A stretch of DNA of 64,000 bases from Bromus sterilis (Eukaryota; Streptophyta; Magnoliopsida; Poales; Poaceae): the NCBI GenBank assembly GCA_950022295.1, contig OX465597.1, positions 377,673,016 through 377,737,015 of the forward strand, in the 5' to 3' direction. The translations under genes were made by a program, and so were the position numbers. Below, in pieces: positions 33,600-45,257 of the stretch. The notes below the pieces were generated by a model. That model was not told where the DNA came from and searched no databases. It saw only the letters and a list, made by a program, of their open reading frames with translations. Positions within the stretch are counted from its first letter, which is position 1; every line of letters begins with the position of its first letter.

Positions 33600-36017
33600 A
33601 AGCATTTAAAGCATGCACAATGTACAGTTAGATGCATCAAATCTGACTCCTTCAATGTTTATGGACGCCTCAAGCGTATTCGCGGACAATGAACAATCAT
33701 TTTTTAATTTTTTATTTTCACAATTGGACGCCTTAATTTTGATAACTCAAATTCATACAATTGCATGCAATGAAAAACCTAATCCAACTTGTTGGCTGCA
33801 ATAGTGGACATACAAAAGTATAGAGTCATACGTATGGGCTTCCTATTGGGCGCGCTAACGGAGGGCTTGCGCCTCCGCCTTGGCGTGCGAACACCAAACG
33901 GACCACACCGCCTTCGGCGACGCAATAACGATGCCCCTCGTGTGAGATCCAAGTGTCATTTGGTGGACGTTATGGATTCCCGTCAAGTCGACTCCGACCG
34001 ACGTCGGTGGTCTCCTCCTGGGTGCGGTGAAGCGCAATGTGGATGGTCGTCTCCTCCTCTGGCCCGCATGGGATGAGGTACAGTCACACAGATCAAATGA
34101 AGAAGGATTCAGATCCGCCGCCCGCCATGTCACAGAAGGTCGGAGAGCGATGGAAGGGGGCTTAGGGGCGGAGCAAAGTGGAGTGGAGCGGCTAGGGTTT
34201 GATCTTAGAAGCAGATGGGGACGGATTTATTCGGGATTGGAGGTGGGTCAGCTGGGCCAGATCAGATGTGGTGGACGCGCCCGAACCTTCACATATCCGT
34301 CATATATTTGGGTTAGATATGAGGAGTGTGGATCAGTCAGAACTTTTGCATCCGATATGAGGCATCTATCTGTGTTGATTTTTTTATAGGGTCATCCGCT
34401 CGAGCCTCGAGCGGTGACTGGACCATTCGCTTGGGCATATAGGGGGGTTTGGGGAGCCCCAATGTAGATGTTCTTACAATCGAAGCCTAGTCTTCGGTCC
34501 CAAATGTTTGTACGATCTGCCTGGTCAAGGCTCAAATAGAAAGACAACATCCAATAAAAATGGGTAAAGTTGGTCAAACATTTGGGCTGATGGGGCACTC
34601 TTTATATTCACCCTGTATTCACCGAACCAATTTTATAACTCAACTAGGACAATGCCCGTGCTTTACAACGGGAGATAAATATTTTTACGTTTGCCTGTGA
34701 TTTACCTTTCCACAATAATGTGATTGTGCAATAAATGCTAATAAAATCCTGCCCGTGATTTACCTTCACACATTAAAGGTTTCTTCAGAGATTTTTGGAA
34801 GGGGATCCGGTGATTTTGGTGGCAATTAATATTACTTATTGATGTGTGAAAGAGGCAGACGAAGGTAAATGGACGAAACGGACGATGAACGAAGGATCGT
34901 TACATTATTTTTAAGTAGTATATAAAATGTCTGTGCTTTGCCATGGTAAAACTTGAAGAAGTAAAATCCTAATCTCGTTTCCTCAAATATCGAAGCAAAT
35001 AACTGAATGCAAAAACCAAAAAATATTTCCTAGCAATGGACAGAGAAGGGTGGATGGGAGTAGGTAAAAGTTCACATGTGGAGTACTCGATAACAAGATG
35101 ACAAATGATACGTTATTTTGGCGAGACCTTAATGTGCGTGCCATTGTTTGGAAATGGCACTTATTAGGGATTGCACAATGATTTGTTTTGATTTGTAATC
35201 ATAATTTGTTAAAGATTAAAAAGACATTAATTAGCATTTATTAGAGATTGATTAAAATTGGATGATCTGGAAAGGAAAGTGGGACAAGAGTTGAACGAAA
35301 GATGAGGTGGATGACAGAACGCTACGTTTTAAGTAGGAGAGATGAGATGGTAAGAATACTACTAAAACTGTAGCACAAGATCAATTGAAACCCTAGTCCC
35401 TGGTGGATTGATTAACAGATAGAGAACTTTATAAACTACGGAGTAAAAGTGCATTTGCAGTTTTGGTTAGAAGACAATGAGCACAACTTTATCTAAAAAA
35501 AAGGGGATCATGCACTACGCAGCCTGGACATGTCATTTTTCTCCAACCTCCGAAACCGTTCCGCCAAAGAGAAATCTGGCGCATGCGGCATGCCCAAAAG
35601 GAAATTATTATACAATCATCAAATGGCGCTCTCAGAGATGATTGCATTTCCAGCTACTCATATGAACATTTTCTTCAGTCGGTCGTTGGAGCTTTTGTGG
35701 GGTGGATCGGGGGTTGTTGTTTTGCGCAATTTTGTTGTTCCCACCTGCTATTCCTAACTCACCAGATCAGATCAGATAGATCCTCTGACGCATTTTGCTG
35801 GGTGGTCGCCGATGGCATATCAAAAGGCAAAAAAGCCTCTGAAGAATAAAGCATGTAAAGTTGAAGACTGGTGCTATTCGAATGTCATTTTTCAGAACAC
35901 AGTATTTATTCATCTGAGCTGCTCAAACTCTGCATGTCGACGTTAATTTCTTTCTGAAACAGTTCAGAAGAACTCCATTCAAGCCCGATCGAAGAAAATT
36001 CTTGATGTGGTTCAGGG
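33600..36017. other. Intergenic, no gene recognised
   Basis: I see no frame with a recognisable domain. At 34640-35340 related phrases recur (ATGCCCGTGCTTTACAACGGG near 34652, TGCCCGTGATTTACCTT near 34750, CTGTGCTTTGCCATGG near 34931, TTTTAAGTAG twice), which suggests an unclassified repetitive element. 34390-34420 contains the inverted repeat CCGCTCGAGCCTCGAGCGG. Confidence 0.35.
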
Positions 36018-36460
36018 TAAGAGCATTTTCAGCCGCGCCCCAAGAGGCCCCCAAAACGGCGCTATTTGCGCCGAATGGAGGAAAATCGCCCAACCGCGCC
36101 CCTAAGGGCCCAAATAGCGTCGGATTGGGCCAAAATTGAGTCCGGCGATCCCAAGCCAAACCCGGCGCGCTGGGGTCGTTTGGGGTCGCCGGATGAAAGG
36201 AAAGCGTGCGAACTCGAGAATCTTCCGTGCGCGTCCTCCCCACGGCCCCACCTGTCGGCGTCTTTCCCACGCGGCGTGCTCATCCTCTCGCCTCGTCTTC
36301 CTCGCTCCTGACGCCGCCGCAGGGGAATCAATGCGGCGTCGAAGTCCAGTCCAATCGCCGCTGCAGTGGGAATCAAACGCCGCGGAGTAGTCCAATCGTC
36401 GCCGCGCGTCCGCAGCGTGTCCCGCCGCATGCACTCCCTCCCACCCCCCCCCCTCGCCGC

Positions 36461-36468
36461 TATATAAA
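36461..36468 (+). promoter_or_regulatory. Predicted TATA box of the 146-aa gene
   Basis: TATATAAA in a GC-rich context, about 105 bp before the ATG at 36568. The following leader is pyrimidine-rich (CTCTACTCTCCTCCTTCC), which is common in plant 5' UTRs. Confidence 0.55.
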
Positions 36469-36567
36469 GCGGGCTCGCCGTCGAGGGACACCGCACACTC
36501 TACTCTCCTCCTTCCCTCCCCTCTCGCCGCACTCTACTTCCTCCCCACTCGCCGCACTCTGCTCGCC

Positions 36568-37008
36568 ATGGACCGCAATCCCCGCAACATGAACGGCAAC
36601 CGCCGCGCCCTCACCCGCGCTGAGGTGATCCTCCTATCCCAGGGGAACTACCCCTGCCCGCTGGACATGCGGACACCGCCCGACTGGGTGCTCAGTGCCG
36701 CCGGCGTGCCGGTGCCGCCGCTGCCTCAAAGGGCGCAGTTCGACCGGGAAGTCCTCGCCATCCGCGCCACAATGACGGAGGCCGAGCTCGCTGACCCAGC
36801 GAACGCGGCGGACAACGTCGCCAGCTGGACGGCGCACTTCGAGGAGCGCCGCAACCAATCGCTCGCCTCCACCGAAGGGCTGGAACCGGTGTCGAGCCCG
36901 ATGAACCGCCTCGGTCGTATGCTGTGGTGGAGCCCCGAGGACCCCACGCTCCTCAATGTCCTCTACCACGTCCAGGACGACAATGAGCCGCGCCTCGAGT
37001 ACCCATGA
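36568..37008 (+). CDS. Unknown 146-aa protein inside a Harbinger-like element
   Basis: The frame starts at an ATG in good context (CGCCATGG) and is GC-rich throughout. Recognisable phrases are ASWTAHFEERRNQSLAS in the middle and LGRMLWWSPEDPTLLNVLYH near the end. I recall many Triticeae hypothetical proteins with the same WTAHFERRR...WW-P-RTLEDVL pattern, so this is probably one member of a repeated family. No catalytic motif, signal peptide or membrane segment is visible. Its position between Harbinger-like ends with its own TATA box suggests that the whole unit has been copied around the genome. It could be a captured host fragment or a frame native to the element. Confidence 0.5.
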   Translation: MDRNPRNMNGNRRALTRAEVILLSQGNYPCPLDMRTPPDWVLSAAGVPVPPLPQRAQFDREVLAIRATMTEAELADPANAADNVASWTAHFEERRNQSLASTEGLEPVSSPMNRLGRMLWWSPEDPTLLNVLYHVQDDNEPRLEYP

Positions 37009-37230
37009 AGGGACGGCGGCGAGCGGCGTCGACGGTGCCGCAGGAGGAGGCGAGCAGTGAAGGCGGCGACCTAGTAGTTTTTTATTTTCTACCTATGTAA
37101 TAAATTTAGACCAAATACAGCCGGGCCCCCCAAGCCGTTTTCGCCGCCCGAGCGCCCCCAAGCGGAGCTAAAATAGCGCCGAAAATCAGCTTAGGGGGGG
37201 GGGGGGGGCGAACGGCCGGAGATGCTGTAA

Positions 37231-39368
37231 TACGCTGTGCATTTTAATCGACACCAAACTCTTTGGGGGAGTCGTGTATGGATGGAGGAGTTGGGAACTC
37301 ATCTCATGGCGGCTGAGGCGTTGCACAGCCTTGGCTTCCAAGCAGGAACGAGGCATGGCATGTGGGACTGAGCAATCAGGTGTGCTGCAATTGTTGCCAT
37401 CGTCACAAGATTGGTTCGGACGATTTGTTGGAACAAATATTGACACCTGCAGCAATGTAGCTTACCAAATCCACCTCTTTGGTACTGAAGTCAATTCAAA
37501 AAGGGTCCAGCCCGAATTGATCGTTGGCACAATGCACATTTCGACCAAGTTCAGTCTACTATCTTTATGGTGGCCATTTGGCCAACCATTCGTAGGACGG
37601 AAATTTAATATGAATTGTCAAAGTTGACTCCTAATCATTGAACTTCAACATCAGGTTGCTCTGTCCACAAGCTTTAGCTGTGTTATGTGGTTATGAAGCG
37701 TAGCCCGTATGTTTTGCCTTGCTAGCTTCTGACAGCGGCAGATTAACTGAAAAAAGATGGTGAGCAAACTCGGCTGACCTTTGTAACGTTTGAAATTAGA
37801 GACCCCTGTAAAGGATGTGAACAGAATCCCTGGAACATAGAGATAAACCATAAGTATTACATCTTCTATGCACTATATATGTCCAAAGTTAACCCAAACT
37901 ACCCCCATTCCTATTTTAACCGGTGTGTACACTATTTAGAAGTGCATATCCATTTCTTAGTTGGTGCTGAATTTTACTGGGGTGCCGAGTAAATAGCATA
38001 TGAGACTTTGCTCGCTCACCGCATATGCTCGAACGTCGATGGGTCTCCACCTCCACGGTGGGTATGGTTGACCATCGCCCGTTGGATCGCTGATGCCTAT
38101 CTAAACCTAGGTTGGGAGCTTTGGACATGGAAAGTGAGGTGTGGTTTAACTAACCCATCAAGTTCTAGGCCACGTTGAAAACGCCGCCAAGGGATACATT
38201 TCTCTAGTGGCATATTGTCTATAGACACATTTCCCCGATGAGGAAGATCCATCGATCGAATTCAGCACAAAAATGCCAAAGGAAGCAAAAGGATGGGGGA
38301 GATGCTGCTAATAGGGTACAAAGCGTGAGTTGCTCAATCTGTTGCGTGCTTCACTTTTGTCTTGGAAAAAAAGATTTTCCATTTGACCTAAGGGAAAGAA
38401 TAGAAGTGAAAAGTGTTGTTCAAAATCAAATTGTGTGGTCATGAAGTTTGGTCGAAAGAATTAAATTGTTCGCTTATTGTCATTTTTTGAACACTTGAAG
38501 GTACAAGGTGAAACTTGCTCGAAGCATGATGAAATGTAACAAAAGAAAATAGAAAACAGGTACAAGGCACTCCCAACTTCAAATTAATGAAGCCCAAAGC
38601 TTATGTTGCCACCTCCTAGTGTCATCGTGTGCCGGCATCGTCATTGGTATGGCATCAAAGCTCGACTGCCTCTGTTTAACTTTGCCCTCATATCAAGATT
38701 TATAAGACCAAGGAGAAAGAGATTAAAAAATAATCCATTGTTGTGAAATCGAAAAACAGCTAACCATAATCATCCTCATCACAAATCATAACAATACATA
38801 TAATGCAAATTTCAGAACCATGCTCAATTTGCATGTAGCTTCGGAAAACATAAACCAAAAGCATAAAAATTTGAAACGGCACAGAATTTTTTTGCATAGA
38901 CCTAGCGCAAGACAAGCTCGAGGGAAAAAAAGTTACCCCTATTTACCAACAGTTAATTTCATTTTTATGATGGCTACGGACCGTCAAATCAACCATGATG
39001 TCTCCATGCTCGACGCAACAAATCAATTAAGTCTAACCGAACGGGATGTCACACCGAAAGCACGGTGAAAAGGAAGACACACCTCTACTCTACCGAGAGA
39101 CCCAGAGGCGTGTCATTCTCCAAGTAGCTTGCTCTGTGAAACTACTGCGTACGCGCCAACCGGGGGCAGTCCAGTGGGTGCACCAAACCATCTGCAGGGT
39201 TGACACACGGGGGCTCCAAGCATGGCGCTTTGATCCATCATCCCATGGCCGCCGCGAAAAGGTTCCCTGCTACGCAGAAAATCACAACCTAATCGACCAA
39301 CCTGCAGGCCGGACGGCAGGAAGATGACAACACAAGTACTCCATTTGAACCATGTTCTTCCGAAACGC
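37231..39368. other. Intergenic region upstream of the laccase gene
   Basis: Only short frames without recognisable domains are present; 37274-37627 is the longest and looks incidental. The last several hundred bases should hold the laccase promoter, but I cannot assign specific factor sites with confidence. Confidence 0.4.
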
Positions 39369-39376
39369 TATATATA
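39369..39376 (+). promoter_or_regulatory. Predicted TATA box of the laccase gene
   Basis: TATATATA followed by CCCACC, 131 bp before the ATG. This predicts a start of transcription near 39400 and a leader of about 100 bases. Confidence 0.65.
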
Positions 39377-39506
39377 CCCACCCCCTGAACCTCGAAGTCT
39401 CATCGCCAACTCGACTCAGCAAGACCTTCTCTACCCAGCTTCTTCTTGTGCCTCCTCGATCTCCATCGGTCATTCCGCACGGTGCTCAGAGATCGATCGG
39501 TCGGCA

Positions 39507-41308
39507 ATGGCGTCCTCCGGGCTACTCTTCCTCCTCAGCTGCCTCGCCTCCGCCGCCATGCTCGCCGGCGCCGCCAAAGTGCACCACCACGAGTTCATCG
39601 TACGTGATCCTACCCTATCTCTCTCTTATTAGTACTAGCAATGGGTACGGGTTTGCTGACTGTTAATTTGTTGTGTGATCGATGCTGAACTCAGGTGCAA
39701 GAGACGCCGGTGAAGAGGCTGTGCGAGGAGCGCAACATAATCACGGTGAACGGGCAGTTCCCGGGGCCGACGCTGGAGGCGCGGGAGGGGGACACGCTGG
39801 TGATCAACGTGGTGAACCAGGCGCAGTACAACGTGACCATCCACTGGCACGGCATCCGGCAGTTCAGGACGGGGTGGGCGGACGGTCCCGAGTTCGTGAC
39901 GCAGTGCCCCATCAAGCCCGGCGGCAGCTACGAGTACCGCTTCACCATCGAGGGCCAGGAGGGCACCCTGTGGTGGCACGCCCACAGCTCCTGGCTCCGC
40001 GCCACCGTCTACGGCGCCCTCGTCATCCGCCCCCGCGCCGACAAGCCCTACCCATTTGAGAAGCCCGACCGCGAGGTCCCTCCCCTCCTCCTCGGCGAAT
40101 GGTGGAACGCCAACCCCATCGACGTCATCCGGGAGGCGCAGCGGACCGGCGGCGCGCCCAACATCTCCGACGCCTTCACCGTCAACGGCCAGCCCGGCGA
40201 CCTCTTCAACTGCTCCCGCCAGGACACCACCAGGGTCTCGGTCAAGCCCGCCGAGACGGCGCTGCTGCGGTTCATCAACTCTGCGCTCAACCACGAGCTC
40301 TTCGTCTCCATCGCCGGCCACAAGATGACGGTCGTCGGCGTCGACGCCTCCTACACCAAGCCCTTCGTCACCTCCGTCCTCATGATCGCGCCCGGCCAGA
40401 CCACCGACGTGCTCGTCGCCATGGACCAGGCCCCCACGCGCTACTACATCGCCGCGCGCGGCTACGTCACCACGCAGGGCGTGGCCTTCGACAACACCAC
40501 CACCACCGCCGTCCTCGAGTACGACTGCGGCTGCACCACAGACTTCGGCCCCGCCATCCCGCCGGCCTTCCCCACCCTCCCGGCCTTCAACGACACCGCC
40601 GCCGCCACGGCCTTCGCCGCGGGCATCAAGAGCCCGCGGAAGGTCGAGATCCCCAGCCCCGTCGACGACAACCTCTTCTTCACCGTCGGCCTCGGGCTCA
40701 TCAACTGCGAGCCGGGGCAGCTCTGCGCCGGGCCCAACAACAACACCCGCTTCACGGCCAGCATGAACAACGTCTCCTTCGTCTTCCCCAAGGCCACCTC
40801 GCTCCTCCACGCGCACTACTACGACATGCCGGGAGTGTTCACCACCGACTTCCCGGCCAACCCGCCGGTGCAGTTCGACTACACGGCGCAGAACGTCAGC
40901 CAGAGCCTGTGGCAGCCGATACCGGCGACCAAGCTGTACAAGCTCAGGTTCGGCTCCGTGGTGCAGATCGTGCTGCAGGACACCAGCATCGTCACGCCGG
41001 AGAACCACCCCATCCACATCCACGGCTACGACTTCTACATCCTCGCCGAGGGCTTCGGCAACTTCGACGCCGAGAAGGACGCAGACAAGTTCAACCTCGA
41101 GAACCCGCCGCAGAGGAACACCGTGGCCGTGCCGGTGAACGGCTGGGCGGTCATCCGGTTCCGCGCCGACAACCCCGGGGTGTGGCTCATGCATTGCCAT
41201 CTCGACGTGCACATAACCTGGGGTCTGGCAATGGCGTTTCTGGTGGAGGATGGGTATGGCGAGCTACAGTCCCTGGAGGCGCCTCCGGTTGATCTTCCAA
41301 TGTGCTAA
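39507..41308 (+). CDS. Laccase, secreted multicopper oxidase (two exons)
   Basis: Laccases oxidise phenols such as monolignols in the cell wall while reducing oxygen to water. Exon 1 is 39507-39599 and exon 2 is 39695-41308, giving 568 aa, a normal plant length. Residues 1-23 form a signal peptide (LLFLLSCLASAAMLAGAA). The four copper signatures are present: HWHGIRQ at 81-87, WWHAHSSW near 124-131, HPIHIHG at 469-475 and HCHLDVH at 531-537. Together they supply all ten His and the type-1 Cys532; the residue ten positions after that Cys is Leu542. Several N-x-S/T sites fit a secreted glycoprotein. The start is the first ATG after the TATA box, in good context (GGCAATGG). The coding sequence is very GC-rich, unlike the AT-rich flanks. 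Plant laccase genes often have about five introns; this one has one. Which subfamily it belongs to cannot be fixed without alignment. Confidence 0.95.
39600..39694 (+). other. Laccase intron 1 (95 bp)
   Basis: It begins GTACGTGATC and ends GAACTCAG. Removal joins GAGTTCATC to GTGCAAGAG in phase 0, giving HHHEFI-VQETPVKRLC, which agrees with the conserved start of mature laccases. Reading through instead gives stops. Confidence 0.9.
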
Positions 41309-41655
41309 TGACCAGCAACGATATCGCGCCACCGCCCTCCTTTTATTCTCAGTTTTCTTTTGCGGGTACCTTTTATTCTCAGTTGCTTCCTATTGGGGGT
41401 ATTTGTGATCTTTATTTTGTATCTCTAGGGGGTCTGATTTTCCATCATGGCTTGTAACTTTCCCCTGTAAATTTGCGTATTTTCAGTGATTCATCAGTTT
41501 ATTATTTGGAATGAACTTTTATGTGATAGCACTAAGTACATTAAGTATCAAAATGGGGTCTTGATTTGAAAGAAAAAAGATCAATGATTAGTCACCATTG
41601 GAACGCGGGGACAAAGTGGCTTGTCCAGTGACTTCAATCAAATGAACGAGAGATA
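41309..41655 (+). other. Laccase 3' region
   Basis: T-rich non-coding sequence containing a short repeat (CCTTTTATTCTCAGTT occurs twice, 41338-41383). The transcript probably ends here, but no clear AATAAA signal is seen. Confidence 0.4.
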
Positions 41656-42650
41656 TGTGTTTGATGGCGGGAGATGCCTCTTGACGGCTCATTTGCGTTT
41701 ATGGCGAGCCCCACACGGAAGACCATCATCTCATCTTGGTTCTTCTTCGTGAACGGTGCTTGGGACTTCAACGATACCATACGGGGCTTCGGGCAATTTT
41801 TCAGAAATCCTCGCTTGTCTGATCACATGATCGATTTTCTTGATGTTTTGAAATAATGTGGTTTCAATGAGCTTGGATTTGCAGGTCTACCATATACTTA
41901 TGACATCCTTGGTTCGAACATGCAAATGTAAAGGTTTGTTTAGACCGGGCGGTAACCAACAACCGTCGTGCGATATCTTCGTGTAGGCATATGTTGTGCA
42001 CTTGGCTGTGTCGACCTCAAACCGTGGACCAATCATACTCAGGTGCATGGTGAAATCACCCCGATCAGATACCAGTAGGAAGTGGATGCAAATATCCATG
42101 GTTGAATGGTTGTAGGAAGACGACTAGACAACTAAAACTTTTCACCATAAGGTTGTGTGGTGTGCGGCAAAAAATCACATCAAAACCCTAGTTGAATTAT
42201 GTTGGGAAGGTTCAGCACGACCACAAGATGATGGCCTCCATGGCGACAACTTACTTGACCAGCTTGTTTAGTCAAAACACGACGATGTGTGCAGACCCAC
42301 TAACTAATATATTTGATGTTCGTGTTACTGACAATATGAATGGAGTTCTTTGTGCAGACTTCACAAATCAGGGGATTTCTAACGCTCTCTTCCATATCGG
42401 GCCTCTGATAGCCTCAAGTCCAGATGACTTTCCGGCATGCATGTTTGATAGATACTGGACAATCATGAAGGATCGTGTGATTGCAATGGTCAATGTGATT
42501 TTTTGTGCATGTGTTATGTTGGAGGGGGTGAACCATAAAACCATTATTTCCATACTAAAGTTGATGAAGCAGTGAACCTTGTTGTCTTTAGGCCCATCAA
42601 CTTATGTAATGTCATTTATAAGGCGGTGACAAATGTTGGCGTATGCGGTA
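41656..42650 (+). pseudogene. LINE (L1-type) remnant: endonuclease end and reverse-transcriptase start
   Basis: The translation around 41674-41960 reads like the end of a plant LINE endonuclease: DFNDTIRGFGQFFRNPRLSD, then a stop (TAA at 41854), then CGFNELGFAGLPYTYD. Around 42192-42640 it reads like the start of the reverse transcriptase: NALFHIGPLIASSPDDFPAC, FDRYWTIMKDRVIAMVN and, after a frame change near 42575, FRPINLCNVIYKAVTNV. These correspond to the LINE blocks PLKAPGPDGFPA and FRPISLCNVIYK. The catalytic core of the transcriptase is missing, and the interval between the two pieces is full of stops. It is a decayed, truncated copy with no coding ability. Confidence 0.75.
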
Positions 42651-43355
42651 CTCTATGCTAGCGCTAAATCAAAAGTTGTGACGCACAACCAAGTTATTGC
42701 TATGATAGATCACATGATCACGGTTTACCATTATCCGCGTAGTCACGACAACGGAAGAAGAGTTAGCGAAGCACGACTACATCTCGTGGATTCCTCGAAC
42801 AACCCTCTGTGGTTCCCTTGAACACTCCATCCTTGGCACCACAAATGTGATGCGTCCAAGATATCCATACGTAGGGGGAGCAACGTCATTCAATGCATTT
42901 CTAGATCCAAACGAGTAACTTAGGCGTGGGAAGTGGCGGTTGTGACTGAGGGGTTCTGGAAAAGATTAACCCTAAACCATGCGTCCCACTCTCCTTTATA
43001 TAGACCTCCTAATAGGATTCTACGCTAGAGGTCCATTAGAGCTGTAAACCCGATCTAATTTAGATCCCTATCCGTATTAGGACCCAACCCCTTAAAGTGT
43101 GTGATCGTGTAGGTTCACATGCACATAGACATGACTTGGATCACATCTAAATCGATTGGTCGATAGCGACTCCTAGCAGAACGTGTTGACACCCATGCAT
43201 GCGCAAAGTTACGAGACACACCTTAACAATATGACATATGCAACATTCCTTTTGCCTCGCAATATAAGTTGTCAAGCTCAAGGCGAGTACTTGTCATCCT
43301 TGTTGATAGCTCGACCGCTCTTCTCAAAACCATGATACAGATTCCCGAACCAGGT
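42651..43355. other. Intergenic, repeat-like, nothing recognised
   Basis: No gene is seen. Phrases such as CCTTTATATAGACCTCCTAATAGG (42991 onwards) look like LTR or element promoter sequence, but no ends can be defined. Confidence 0.3.
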
Positions 43356-43748
43356 TAATACTTAATCCATGTCGCAGACCTTCGAGAGTAGGGGCTTATA
43401 CAAGATAGCATCCACACCAGTGTGGAAGAGCAAGTTTCCATGTTCCTCCATGTTGCTGATCATAACCAGAGGTTTAGGGTTATAATCAACATGTTCAGGA
43501 GATCAATGGAAACCATTTCCAGGTAGTTCAAGGAAGTGTTTTATGATGTTGGGGAACTCAGAGGAGAGATGATCAAGTCACCAACCTGTCGGACCCCTCG
43601 CAAGATTCACACTATCCCTAGATGGTATCCATACTTCAAGGTGAGCACTGATAGTATGTAGGTCATGCCTTGATATGCTTATATTGGTCTGTTATAACCA
43701 TAACACAATCTTATAATGCCATTTCAGGATTACATTGTGGTAATAGAT
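43356..43748 (+). pseudogene. PIF/Harbinger transposase-like gene fragment, cut by an LTR
   Basis: Exon sequence 43356-43640 translates to GLIQDSIHTSVEEQVSMFLH, then FRRSMETISR-stop-FKEVFYDVGELRGEMI and IPRWYPYFK. This is the helix-rich N-terminal region of plant HARBI1-like nucleases (DUF8040 type). Two in-frame TAG codons (43389 and 43524) break it. A splice donor GTGAGC follows at 43641, and the acceptor TTTCAG at 43722-43727 leads into DYIVVID, corresponding to DCIGAIDGTH, where the first catalytic Asp of the DDE domain lies. There the BARE-like LTR begins and the gene ends. The intron (43641-43727) keeps the frame, so the gene was once spliced. The rest of the DDE domain is not in the window. 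Confidence 0.7.
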
Positions 43749-45257
43749 GTTGGAATTATGCCCTAGAGGCAATAATAAAATGTATTTTTATAATTCCGGG
43801 TTCATTATTAATGTTTATATGTTTGTGCTATAACTGCAATGGCCTATGCGGAGGTTTGCCAAGTGCATGTTAACTGCCTTCGGAGGAAAACCCATATGCA
43901 GGTGTGGAGTATAAACACAAAGTGTTCTTAGTCTGCCTCTAGGACTAACCTGTGTATTATGGATGTCATGTTTTCCTGACATAGGGCATTGAATATGCCG
44001 ATAATACATGGGAGCACATTGTTACCAGAACAAGGGTGCTGAACCGACCCAATTGTATGATTTGCTTTGAGATTTCATCATCATTGTATTATGAGTTAAA
44101 TCATCAGATGAGTTGACATTTGCATGTGTCCTTATAAACCATGAGAATGTTAAGTACCTACATACCGGAGGGTGGGTTTTGACTCTGTCCTAACACCACC
44201 CATAACAGGCATGGCTATAACGGCTTTGCTCACTCACACTCGAAAGTATGTCTAGAGACTTGATGATTCAAGTTGGGATTTTCTCCTCCTTCTCAGGAGA
44301 GATATTCTTTGGGCCCTCTCGGTATTACATATCCACCAACATCCGGCCGGATACTTTGTGAATAGATCACATGAGATACGGAATACGTGAACGAGAAAAG
44401 AACAAAACCGATATGAGGATAATTGGTATAATGATTAATGAGTTGATCATGCGGATACCTATATAATATCACCTCATGTTTTGTAAAGTATCGCGAAGCA
44501 AAGGGATTGGCATGTCAACCAGAGGTTCACTCGAATTCATATTCGTGTAGGTGCGGGAACCATTATGGGTGTCCATGGCTCCACTATTGGTTATTGATCC
44601 GAAGGAAGTCAGTTTCCGGTTCATGTCCGTATTCTACCGAACCTATGGGGTCACACACTTAAGGGTGGTAGATTTGTTGAGTACTAGAGTGATAGGAGCA
44701 CGAGTATAACACACCGGAAAAGTTTCGGAGTGATTGAGATTTAATCGGAGAGAAAACCGGAATCGTTTTGGGGCACCGGTAAAGTACCGGGATGAGTTTT
44801 GAGAAAACCGGGTAAAACCGGAGGGCCGGAAAAGTTCCGAGATGGTCTAAATATGTTTAATATTTATTTATTGTGAATTCCCAAATTGTTTTGGAATTAA
44901 TAAAAGAGATTTAATACCAATGGGCCCTCTCTCACTTGAAAGGCCCAAGTGGGGGAGGGAGCACTTGGACCAAAGAGGGCCAAGGGGGGGGCGCCCTAGG
45001 AGGAAGCTTCCTCCTAGGTGAGTAAGCTTCCTCCCCCCTTCCTTGGCCGGCCCTAAGGGGAGGGAAACCCTAGGGAGCCACCCCTAGGGCTGCCCCCTCC
45101 TCCAAGGTGGCCTCCCCTCCCACTATAAATAGATGAGGAGGGGGCACCCCCAAGGACGAACAGATTTGTTCTTTTGCCTCAGGGCTGCCCCTCCTCTCTC
45201 CTCTCTTGTAGATCTGATCTCCACCATATCTCGAAGTGATGCTCCTCCCTCCTCTCT
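43748..45257 (+). mobile_element. BARE/Angela-like Copia LTR, 3' end missing
   Basis: The start TGTTGGAATTATGCCCTAGA and the following GGCAATAATAAAATG are the hallmark start of BARE/Angela/WIS LTRs of Triticeae. About 1.5 kb is present, including a TATAAAT box at 45124-45130, but there is no CCAACA/CTACA end and no primer site. It is interrupted at 45258 by another LTR-like start. The insertion split the Harbinger-like gene just upstream. Confidence 0.75.
45124..45130 (+). promoter_or_regulatory. Predicted TATA box in the BARE-like LTR
   Basis: TATAAAT followed by AGATGAGGAGG, the position and context expected for the LTR promoter of this group. Confidence 0.55.

Larger units (their letters stand above)
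36021..37227 (+). mobile_element. Harbinger-like element carrying a small gene (1.2 kb)
   Basis: The ends form an imperfect inverted repeat: GAGCATTTTCAGCCG on the left and, read from the other strand, CAGCATCTCCGGCCG on the right, agreeing at 11 of 15 positions. Both are flanked by TAA (36018-36020 and 37228-37230). Inside both ends the sequence is GC-rich, with GGCGCTATTTGCGCCG on the left and AGCTAAAATAGCGCCG on the right as further inverted material. There is no transposase, so the element would depend on another source. It encloses the 146-aa frame at 36568. Confidence 0.6.

Noticed and set aside
37274..37627. 117-codon frame upstream of the laccase
   Set aside because: No recognisable domain, no promoter context, and ordinary length for chance frames in this composition.
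39635..41212. 525-codon antisense frame over the laccase
   Set aside because: It is the shadow of a very GC-rich coding sequence; its translation is compositionally biased (Val, Gly, Asp, Glu) and has no domain, while the sense frame has all laccase motifs.
40099..41292. 397-codon Arg/His/Pro-rich frame in another sense frame of the laccase
   Set aside because: Frame shadow of exon 2; no recognisable domain.
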